64,000 bases of DNA from an uncultured Lentisphaeria bacterium (GTDB taxonomy: Bacteria; Verrucomicrobiota; Lentisphaeria; Victivallales; UBA1829), in assembly GCA_905197955.1 (NCBI GenBank), contig CAJKAR010000020.1, forward strand, positions 16,348 through 80,347, read 5' to 3'. The notes under the pieces were generated by a model. It ran no database searches, was not told the DNA's origin, and saw only the letters and a list, made by a program, of their open reading frames with translations. Position numbers and translations under genes: made by a program. Positions 50,469 to 57,991 of this stretch are shown in pieces. How positions within the stretch are numbered: position 1 is the stretch's first letter; each line of letters starts with the position of its first letter.

Positions 50469-51395
50469 TCACCGGAAGGGCGCACCATTTCTCTTTTTCC
50501 GATACTCCCCCGGAGAACACCCGTGACAGGCGGAAAATACTGCACAGAAATACTGCGGAGATGAAAATCCGGAAGACAACGCCACCTCTTTCACACTGCA
50601 ATCCGATTTCACCAGCAGTTTTGCCGCATGCTCCAGACGCAGAGCGCGCAGATATTGGAGAGGCGCCTGATGATACGTCCGGAGAAAAACCTGTTTCAAA
50701 GTCGGCTGACTGACCTGAAACATGCGTGCCAGTCTGCCAAGAGTAATATCCTCCTGAAAGTGGTTTTGCAGATACTGATGGATCTGACGGGGAAACTCCT
50801 CCTCCACCGGATAGTGCTTTTCCAGAGAAAGACGCTGAAGGAATTCATACAGACGGCCGGAAGAAATGATTCTGCCGTCGCGGCTCCGGTACTCCTTGAC
50901 AGAATCCAGCAGACGCTTGCAGCACTCTTCAAACTCCTCCCGGTTCCTGATCGTCAGGCAGCAGACGTGTTCCAGACCCAGCAGACGGAAAACCTCAGGA
51001 CAAAGTGTCCCGTTGAAACAGAAGCCATAAGACTGCGTTGATTCCGTCCCCGGATACAAAATCTCCGTGTCGTTATGCGGATGCAGCAGAGCAACATCCC
51101 CCGGTTCCGCAACAAAATACTGCTTGCCCATCCGGAAATATGCGCTCCCGGAAAGGATATAGTCCGCAGAATAGAAATTCTGGTTCACTCTCCGGAAATT
51201 ACAGGGCGTTTCCGCCATCTGATGAACTCCGTAATAACAGAACAGAGCACATTCCGAATACAACGCAAAATCACTGCAGTAGTATGCGGCCAGCTCCTTC
51301 CGGTTTCCATCCCGATAAAGAAAACAATTTTTTTCCCGGGAAAAGATGCGGCCTTTCAGATTCTTAAAAATTTCCGGATCATCCAGAAGTTTCAT
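50469..51395 (-). CDS. AraC-family transcription regulator (cassette E)
   Basis: 308 aa from MKLLDD (51395); a frame extends 14 codons upstream through the operator region and is not preferred. The N-terminal cupin-like part has GSAYFRMGKQYFVAEPGDV and FCFNGTLCPEVFRLLGLEH, paralleling the AraC gene at 4234. The C-terminus has ITLGRLARMFQVSQPTLKQV and VKEVALSSGFSSPQYFCAVF, ending SPGEYRKKR. It is divergent from the pseudopilin and enzyme genes it should control. Confidence 0.9.
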   Translation of the reverse strand: MKLLDDPEIFKNLKGRIFSREKNCFLYRDGNRKELAAYYCSDFALYSECALFCYYGVHQMAETPCNFRRVNQNFYSADYILSGSAYFRMGKQYFVAEPGDVALLHPHNDTEILYPGTESTQSYGFCFNGTLCPEVFRLLGLEHVCCLTIRNREEFEECCKRLLDSVKEYRSRDGRIISSGRLYEFLQRLSLEKHYPVEEEFPRQIHQYLQNHFQEDITLGRLARMFQVSQPTLKQVFLRTYHQAPLQYLRALRLEHAAKLLVKSDCSVKEVALSSGFSSPQYFCAVFSACHGCSPGEYRKKRNGAPFR

Positions 51396-51473
51396 TTTTC
51401 TTAATCTTTTTTTATTTTTCTTAAAAAAAAGATACATTCCTCTTTCTTTTTTTTCAAGGATCTGTTTTATAAT
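51394..51473 (+). promoter_or_regulatory. AraC-type control region, twin of the one at 5152
   Basis: ATTTTTCTTAA occurs at 51394-51404 and again at 51414-51424, 20 bp apart. TTTTTCAAG (51450-51458) and TATAAT (51468-51473) follow; the second repeat is 54 bp from TATAAT, as at 5172-5226. The first repeat overlaps the AraC start codon, so binding would also repress the regulator. The transcript to the right starts near 51480 and enters the pseudopilin gene. Confidence 0.75.
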
Positions 51474-51530
51474 TTACGGTAAAGGAGAACGGATTTCTGC
51501 AACGATCAACGATAAATAAAGGAAAATATC

Positions 51531-52319
51531 ATGCAAACACCATTCCAAATCCGGGCAGGAAGAGTCTTGAAAAGAAGAAACAGCATTCTTTTCCTCTCCT
51601 GGGCGGGGGAAAAGAGAGGCACGGCATCACCATTCTCTCTGATAGAACTGCTCGTGGTAATTGCGATCATTGCGATCCTTGCGGGACTTCTGCTGCCGGC
51701 TCTGCACAAGGCAAGGGAATCGGCTCGGAATACGGCTTGTGTCAGCAATTTGAAACAGCTCGGAACACTGATGTCGCTTTATACGGGAGACAATGACGAT
51801 TTTCCAATGTACGGAGTCGGCAATGCCAAGCAGAACTATTATCTCAATATCGGACACGGGTCTTGGGAAATGATGCTGGCTCCGTATGTCTGGCAGGGAG
51901 TCAAGCGCGATGCCTGGAACTATTGTTCCAATGACGGATCCCTGACTCCGAAACAACCCTTCCGCTGTCCGCTCCAGGGACAAAAAGGTTCAGACGGAAT
52001 CAATTACGGCATGAACTCCTACATCGGAACAGACGCCTATTACACGCCTAATCTCAAACGCATCACCAAATGGCAGCATCCATCCAAAATGGCTCTGTTC
52101 CTCGATCTCTCCCGGAAAGATTATGTCCATACAACGGAGTGTGAAGAAAATCTGCATAAGAGCAATCCCGGCACCACTATTTTATGGTATCGGCATGGAA
52201 ATTTCAATGCGGCGAACTTCGTTTATGTCGCAGGAAATGTCGGAGCGATCAACCGTTATATGATCACCAAATACGCAAACCGAAACAGAGAAGTCCTCTT
52301 CAGCGGGAATGTGGAATAA
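51531..52319 (+). CDS. Pseudopilin-like protein with altered H-x9-DG motif (cassette E)
   Basis: 262 aa after AAAGGAAAA. A 33-residue leader ends GTASP before FSLIELLVVIAIIAILAGL; Pro at -1 is a further departure from Gly. Glu5 is kept. At the C-terminus the expected H-x9-DGHV reads HGNFNAANFVYVAGNVG, so the DG is AG and the His spacing is 11. It is otherwise like the other copies and is followed by its enzyme after a 45-nt gap. Confidence 0.85.
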   Translation: MQTPFQIRAGRVLKRRNSILFLSWAGEKRGTASPFSLIELLVVIAIIAILAGLLLPALHKARESARNTACVSNLKQLGTLMSLYTGDNDDFPMYGVGNAKQNYYLNIGHGSWEMMLAPYVWQGVKRDAWNYCSNDGSLTPKQPFRCPLQGQKGSDGINYGMNSYIGTDAYYTPNLKRITKWQHPSKMALFLDLSRKDYVHTTECEENLHKSNPGTTILWYRHGNFNAANFVYVAGNVGAINRYMITKYANRNREVLFSGNVE

Positions 52320-52364
52320 ACTGAAAGAAAAAGATAACTAAAATACTTGACCCGGAACATGCAC

Positions 52365-55300
52365 ATGAAATTTCTGACCTTTTTTCTCCTCTTTGCAGGA
52401 ACTCTTCTCTCCGCACTGACTCTGCCGGAAGGCATGCAGATCAAACCGAACGGCATCATTAAATTCAGCGGAGGAGAGATTGCTCTGAACATCTTTGCCG
52501 CAGGATGGACCGGCGCGATCTCCAACGCCAGATTCATGGAAATCCGGACGGAATCAAAGGATTCGATCTGGAACTTGTCCGGGAAATGCACCCTCTCTGC
52601 GGTAAACGGAAACGTGAGCGAAACGATCCGTACCCAGGCACCGGACCGTTTCACTCTGGAATATCAGGTTCGGATGGAACGGCCGATGGCGGCGGCAATC
52701 GCCTGCGTGGATGTCAAAGTGTTTCATAATGACATCCGCCATATTGTCGCAGACGGGAAAATCCTCTCCCTCCCGCTGAAAAAAGACAAGGATCTCCCCC
52801 TCTGGACGAAAAAACTCACTTTCGTTCTGGAAAACGGAAAAACCCTGACCGTGTTTCCGAAAGGAGCATGGTATGTCAACAATACGCGCTTCGGGTCTCC
52901 GACCTCAAGTTTCCGTCTCCAGCTCAGCCCGCCCAGCGGGAAAATCCAGAGGACCGCCGTCTCGCTGGAGTTCCGCACGGGACAGATCGGACAGCGTGAG
53001 CTTCCACTGGAACCATACGTCAACCGGGACTTCAAGGACGAAATTGCAAACGACGGCAAAGGCGGATGGACCGATCAGGGTCCCGGCAACGATCTGAGCA
53101 TGATCAAACCCGGAAAACTGACCTTCGGCGGAATCTCCTTCCGAATCATCGATCCGTCAAAAAACGGCGGAAGAGGAACCATCGTTCTTGCCGGGAAAGA
53201 ACGCGACGCCCATCTGCCGAATTCCATTACGATCCCTCTGCCGAAGGATCTGAATGCTCGCGGAGTCACTCTGCTTCACGCATCCGCATGGTCCCTGCGC
53301 GACGGGGAGAAATCGGCGGAACTCTCCGTCGAATATGCGGATGGATCAACGCAGACTTTCGATCTCCTTGCCGGCCGCGACATCATGAACTGGTGGGGAC
53401 AGCGGAACGCTCTCAATGCAAGACCCGCGTTTCAGAGCTGGAACATCGTCCAGTTTGTCGGCTTGTACTCCTCCCATTTTGCCCTGAAGCGCAGCGATCC
53501 GCGAACGCTGACTCTGCGTCTGGCTTCAGAAAAACTCATGTGGATGATTCCCGCAGTCACCTTTACAGAAGCTCCGGTCTTTTTCAAGCAGTACAAGGAT
53601 GTCCCGATTACAATCCGGGCGGGCAGGACATGGATTCCGCTGAAATTCGAATCGCGGTCGGTACCGGGCAGTCCGCTGGACTTCGGGTTTGCTGCCGATG
53701 CTCCCGCGGGAAAATATGGTCCGGCAAAACGCTCGCCCGATGGAGATCTCGTATTCGGCAACGGCAGAAAGATCCGTCTCTACGGAGCCAATCTCTGCCA
53801 GGAGGCCGTCGCGATCAGCAAAAAGGACTCGGATGAACTTGCAAAACGGCTGGTCCGCAACGGATACAACACGATCCGGCTGCATCATTATGAAAACCGT
53901 CTGGTTTCACCCAAAGGGAAAACAAGTCTGGAACTTGATCCGGAACGTCTGGATCTCTTCTATTACCAGTTTGCATCGCTGAAAAAGCACGGTCTTTACA
54001 TCTCATTGGATCTCTATGCCAGCAGAGAGTTGAAAAAAGGCGAAATTCCAGGATTTGAACAGGATTCCGGAAAGATGCAGCGAGTCAAAGCTCTCCTTGC
54101 CCTGAGCCGGAACCACAGGGAAAATCTCAAGGAGTTCTGCCGGAGGGTCTTCCTGAAAAAAAATCCGTATACAGGACTGACGCTCGCGGAAGATCCGGCA
54201 CTGATCTCGATCAACCTTGTCAACGAGGACAATCTCTCCTACTACTGGAGTTACGCTCAGGATGAGTGGACCAGAGCGTTTCGGGAAAAATGCAGAAACA
54301 CCCCCTCGCTGAATCCTTCCGCCAATCTTCTGAACCGCGATTTTCTTGCCTTTCTGTATAGCCGGCAGAGCGAATTCTATCGGGAAATGATTGAGTTCTG
54401 TAAAAAGGAACTCGGAATGAAGGCGCTCCTGACAAGTCTGGCAATGGAAAATCTGCAGTATCTGGCACAGCCTTCGCGGCAGTTCGACTGGATCGACAAG
54501 CACTGCTATTTTGCGCATCCGGGCAAGGCCCTCCCCGGACAGACCGGACTCATTCCGAATGCTCCGGGACAAACCGGTTCCCCCATTGCCAGTTTCGGCC
54601 GTCCCTCCCCCTGCGAAATCATGGTCTCGCAATATGCGGGGAAACCATTCGGCTGTACCGAATTCAACTTCTGCTACCCGAACCGCTACCGGCACGAAGG
54701 AACCGCGCTGTTTGCCGCATACGCCGCTCTCCAGGGATGGGATTCGATCCATCGTTTTCAGTGGAGCTGCGGACCGTGGAACATCAATGACAGGAAAATG
54801 GTCTGTTCGCCGTTCGACGCGGCAAGCGATCCGGTCATGCAGCTTTCCGACCACATTGCCACGGCTCTGTTCCTCCGCGGCGATGCCGCAGCGGCCGAAA
54901 ACAAATATGTCTGGATCGTTCCGAAAAACTGTTTCTCCCGGAACGCTGCCCTGACGACAGATGCCGATTTCAATCAGCTCGGACTGGTCTCGCGGATTGC
55001 GGTCGCCATGGAAGGAGACTCCATCCCGAAAGGCTGGATCATCTATAAAAACAAGCAGTCCATTCTGCCCGAGGACCGGAAACGTCTGGATGAGATTCTC
55101 TCCAGCCGTCGCGCCGTCAGCTCCACCAAGGAAATCGAACTGAGCGCAGACTCTCACACCCTCCGGATCCTTACTCCGAAAACCGAAGTGCTCTCCGGCA
55201 TTTCCGGGGAAGTGAAGGGAAAATGCCTTTCCGCCTCCAACCTTTCCGGCTCGCAGACGATTGCCGCAATCTCGCGCGACAACAAACCGCTGGACCAGAG

Positions 55301-55589
55301 CCGCGACATTCTACTGATCCATCTGACCGATGTTCAGAATCAGGAAGCCCGCTTCAACAATGAAACCATGAGCATTCAGGAAACATGGGGCAAACTGCCG
55401 CTCATGCTGAGAAAAGAGACTGCGCAAATCGCCTTCCGTACCGGAACAATCTTTCAAGTCCGGGCGCTGGGGCCGGATGGCGATGTCCGCGGAGAAATCT
55501 CTCCGGACTTCAAAAACGGCATTCTCTCTTTCAAGGCCGATCCCGGCCGTTTCGAAGGCGGTGTCATGGCATATCATCTTTTCCGCTGA
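52365..55589 (+). CDS. Secreted clan-A glycoside hydrolase with accessory domain
   Basis: 1074 aa from MKFLTFF (52365), which starts a signal peptide; ATG 52359 is an alternative. An accessory beta domain (about 218-412) opens DGKGGWTDQGPGND and matches the C-terminal domain of the GH2 enzyme at 12805. The catalytic TIM barrel (about 455-830) has RLHHYENRLVSPKG, acid/base Glu621 in INLVNEDN and nucleophile Glu766 in GCTEFNF, then WSCGPWN. The C-terminal strands (LGPDGDVRGEISPDFKNG) correspond to the gene remnant at 17502. It resembles GH42/GH5-type enzymes; substrate unknown. Confidence 0.8.
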   Translation: MKFLTFFLLFAGTLLSALTLPEGMQIKPNGIIKFSGGEIALNIFAAGWTGAISNARFMEIRTESKDSIWNLSGKCTLSAVNGNVSETIRTQAPDRFTLEYQVRMERPMAAAIACVDVKVFHNDIRHIVADGKILSLPLKKDKDLPLWTKKLTFVLENGKTLTVFPKGAWYVNNTRFGSPTSSFRLQLSPPSGKIQRTAVSLEFRTGQIGQRELPLEPYVNRDFKDEIANDGKGGWTDQGPGNDLSMIKPGKLTFGGISFRIIDPSKNGGRGTIVLAGKERDAHLPNSITIPLPKDLNARGVTLLHASAWSLRDGEKSAELSVEYADGSTQTFDLLAGRDIMNWWGQRNALNARPAFQSWNIVQFVGLYSSHFALKRSDPRTLTLRLASEKLMWMIPAVTFTEAPVFFKQYKDVPITIRAGRTWIPLKFESRSVPGSPLDFGFAADAPAGKYGPAKRSPDGDLVFGNGRKIRLYGANLCQEAVAISKKDSDELAKRLVRNGYNTIRLHHYENRLVSPKGKTSLELDPERLDLFYYQFASLKKHGLYISLDLYASRELKKGEIPGFEQDSGKMQRVKALLALSRNHRENLKEFCRRVFLKKNPYTGLTLAEDPALISINLVNEDNLSYYWSYAQDEWTRAFREKCRNTPSLNPSANLLNRDFLAFLYSRQSEFYREMIEFCKKELGMKALLTSLAMENLQYLAQPSRQFDWIDKHCYFAHPGKALPGQTGLIPNAPGQTGSPIASFGRPSPCEIMVSQYAGKPFGCTEFNFCYPNRYRHEGTALFAAYAALQGWDSIHRFQWSCGPWNINDRKMVCSPFDAASDPVMQLSDHIATALFLRGDAAAAENKYVWIVPKNCFSRNAALTTDADFNQLGLVSRIAVAMEGDSIPKGWIIYKNKQSILPEDRKRLDEILSSRRAVSSTKEIELSADSHTLRILTPKTEVLSGISGEVKGKCLSASNLSGSQTIAAISRDNKPLDQSRDILLIHLTDVQNQEARFNNETMSIQETWGKLPLMLRKETAQIAFRTGTIFQVRALGPDGDVRGEISPDFKNGILSFKADPGRFEGGVMAYHLFR

Positions 55590-55909
55590 AACAATTTCAG
55601 AAACAACACACGGAAGAACGCAAGGGAAAGTCCTCTATATTCAGAATGGTTCTTTCCCCTGCCCTTTTTCCATCTTTTCCAGATTCATACATCCACATAG
55701 CCTTCCGGCATTCATGCGCATGGATCTCTAAGCAAAGACAAAGAGTTTGGAAAGAGCAAACTCTGGATATCTCCGCTTTTATTCCGGAAGAATCGTCATC
55801 CGCCTTCCGGGAGGAACGATCTGTTTTCCTGCACAGCGGAGAATTTATCACCAATTCTGCCATTTGATCCCTATTTGGTCCTTAAAAAAACATTGTTTTT
55901 CAAAAAGGG
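55590..55909. other. Intergenic stretch before cassette F
   Basis: No gene with coding character and no clear terminator found. Short open frames on both strands lack ribosome sites. Confidence 0.5.
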
Positions 55910-55974
55910 GCATTGCCAAACGAAAGCCATTATGCTAAAATGAAAAAAGAATGAATGGAGAAATTGGCAAATGC
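55910..55974 (+). promoter_or_regulatory. Promoter flanked by an inverted operator pair
   Basis: TTGCCA (55913-55918) and TAAAAT (55936-55941) are 17 bp apart. GCATTGCCAA (55910-55919) overlaps the -35 box, and its inverted counterpart TTGGCAAATGC (55964-55974) overlaps the start codon of the GntR-type gene. Binding at both would block its own promoter and translation start. Confidence 0.6.
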
Positions 55975-57149
55975 AGGAACGCCGTCTGGCAGATTATCAT
56001 TATGAAAAAGAGCGCTTTATTCCGCGATATGAATTGCTGAAGCGCCTTCTTCTGGATGAGTTTTCCTCCATGTCCGCGGAAAAAGAATTTCTGCCGACGC
56101 AGGAGATGCTTTCCAGACGATACCAGGTTTCCCGGAACACGGTCCGGCGCGCCCTGACCAAGCTCCAGCGCGAAGGCTATATCCAGACCTCGACCAGAAC
56201 GGGCAGCCGGATTCTCAAACGTGCAGTCGAAGCCCGTCGTCCCGTGGACAGCCGGCGAAAAGGCGAAGGCTGTATCGGACTGCTGATCACCAACAACAGC
56301 GATGACAACTTCTGCAAAGAGGATATCCGCTGGCAGCTGGTCGATGAGATCGAACGGACCTTCGCCACACACGGAGTCCGTCTGGTAGTCTACAATCTCC
56401 GCGAAAATCAGTGGAAAACCTGGCAGGATATTCCCCGTCTGCTCCAATCCATTCAAGCCAACGGAATCCGCTGGGTGGCGATGCGGCCGAACCGCAACGA
56501 ACAGTATCCGTGGCAGGAACTGCTGGATGCCATGCATGAAAACGATCTTGCTTTGACTTTGTACATGCAGGATGCGGAAGAGGTGATGCAGTTTGCCGAT
56601 TTTTTCCGTCCGGGAACGGCTTTCACGGTGGTGAACAATCATGCGGCGCTGCTGGACGGGGTGCGGAAGTTGTCCGAGGGGGCCGACTATCTAGTCTATG
56701 TAGCCAACGAATCCGCCGCCTTTTTCGCCGACAGCAGAGCTCAGACCTGTGCGGAATTCGCCCGTTCCCGCAATCTTCCGTTCGAATATCTCAGAACCGC
56801 ATTCTTTGAAAAAGAGGACGACAGCCGCGATCTGAGTGAATATGCGGATGAAAACACGATCCGGGATTTTCTCCAGCGCACAAAAACGCATCAGAATATT
56901 TTCTGCATCTGTGCCAATGACGACACAGGTTTCTCCCTGAATTCGCGCCTGCGGAAACTGAAGGCGGATCTGCGGAGATTCCGTTTTCTCGGCTGCGACA
57001 ACAACGGACTTTCGGAAAATGCCGGATTCTCCTCCATCGACTTCGATTCCGCCGCCCGTGCCGAAGCCTTGTACGAACTTTATCAGGACTTCATGGAAGG
57101 AGTCAGGGGGCGCTGCTCCATGACCTTCTCCCGCCTGATCATCCGATAA
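55971..57149 (+). CDS. GntR/LacI-type hybrid transcription regulator (cassette F)
   Basis: 392 aa. An N-terminal GntR winged helix (about 20-85; EKEFLPTQEMLSRRYQVSRN, then TVRRALTKLQREGYI) is fused to a periplasmic-binding-protein-like sensor (GCIGLLITNNS, WVAMRPNRNEQ, FCICANDDTGF, FLGCDNNGLSE). This is the AraR-like arrangement, used to sense sugars. It lies 33 nt upstream of the pseudopilin and heads the operon to 62293. The partial gene at the left window edge may be of the same type. Confidence 0.88.
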   Translation: MQERRLADYHYEKERFIPRYELLKRLLLDEFSSMSAEKEFLPTQEMLSRRYQVSRNTVRRALTKLQREGYIQTSTRTGSRILKRAVEARRPVDSRRKGEGCIGLLITNNSDDNFCKEDIRWQLVDEIERTFATHGVRLVVYNLRENQWKTWQDIPRLLQSIQANGIRWVAMRPNRNEQYPWQELLDAMHENDLALTLYMQDAEEVMQFADFFRPGTAFTVVNNHAALLDGVRKLSEGADYLVYVANESAAFFADSRAQTCAEFARSRNLPFEYLRTAFFEKEDDSRDLSEYADENTIRDFLQRTKTHQNIFCICANDDTGFSLNSRLRKLKADLRRFRFLGCDNNGLSENAGFSSIDFDSAARAEALYELYQDFMEGVRGRCSMTFSRLIIR

Positions 57150-57182
57150 CAGACCAAAAAGGAATGAATGGAAAGGACAACC

Positions 57183-57953
57183 ATGAAACAGCCCAATGCA
57201 GTATCCTCCCTCTGCCGGAAGACAAAACGGAAAAATACAAATTTCACACTGATAGAGCTCCTTGTGGTCATCGCCATCATTGCGATCCTTGCCGGGATGC
57301 TTCTTCCGGCATTGAACTCCGCCCGGGAAAAAGCCAGACAAATCTCCTGTACCGCCAATATGAAACAGTTCGGTACAGCCTTCAACATGTATGCAGACAC
57401 CTTCGACGGTCAACTTCCCCACTCCGCCCATCCCTACAATACGGCGCCCTTCTGGATGACCATGCTGACTTCGATCAAGGCCCTCCCCGCTCCTGATGAA
57501 GGACTTCTGGAGGAGCTCGATTCCCAGAGTAAAATGGGCATCTGGCGCTGTCCGGAAAACATGGAACAGAAATATGCCCTTTCCCATGCGGCCCCCTCAC
57601 GAAAACATACCAGCTACGGCGCAAACGGACAGGCCGGCATAGATGCCAACGGTAATTTGAACTGGGATTTGTACCCCTGCTATCTCGGGGCAAAAACCAG
57701 CAAGATCAAATCCCCCTCGAACCTCTTTGCCCTGATGGATGGAGCCAATTACCGGATCGATTACGCCACCGCACAGGGGAAACTCGGTGAAAGCGGAACC
57801 ACGCAGTATCCGGAGAGCGTCGACAATGTGGATTACCGCCACAATATGAGCGTAAATCTTCTCTATGCGGACGGACACACCGGAAACATCAAACATGTTC
57901 TCACAAAATTTGATCCGTTCCGCAATACAAACTGGCGGGCCATTCCGCAGTAA
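57183..57953 (+). CDS. Pseudopilin-like protein, H-x9-DG type (cassette F)
   Basis: 256 aa; the start at 57183 follows GGAAAGGA, preferred over an ATG five codons upstream. The basic leader ends RKNTN before FTLIELLVVIAIIAILAGM; Asn is at -1. The C-terminus has H-NMSVNLLYA-DGHTG, the intact H-x9-DG. The enzyme gene follows after 38 nt. Confidence 0.9.
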   Translation: MKQPNAVSSLCRKTKRKNTNFTLIELLVVIAIIAILAGMLLPALNSAREKARQISCTANMKQFGTAFNMYADTFDGQLPHSAHPYNTAPFWMTMLTSIKALPAPDEGLLEELDSQSKMGIWRCPENMEQKYALSHAAPSRKHTSYGANGQAGIDANGNLNWDLYPCYLGAKTSKIKSPSNLFALMDGANYRIDYATAQGKLGESGTTQYPESVDNVDYRHNMSVNLLYADGHTGNIKHVLTKFDPFRNTNWRAIPQ

Positions 57954-57991
57954 CCGTTTCGAACAAAGCAACCATTCAGAAAGGATTCAAT

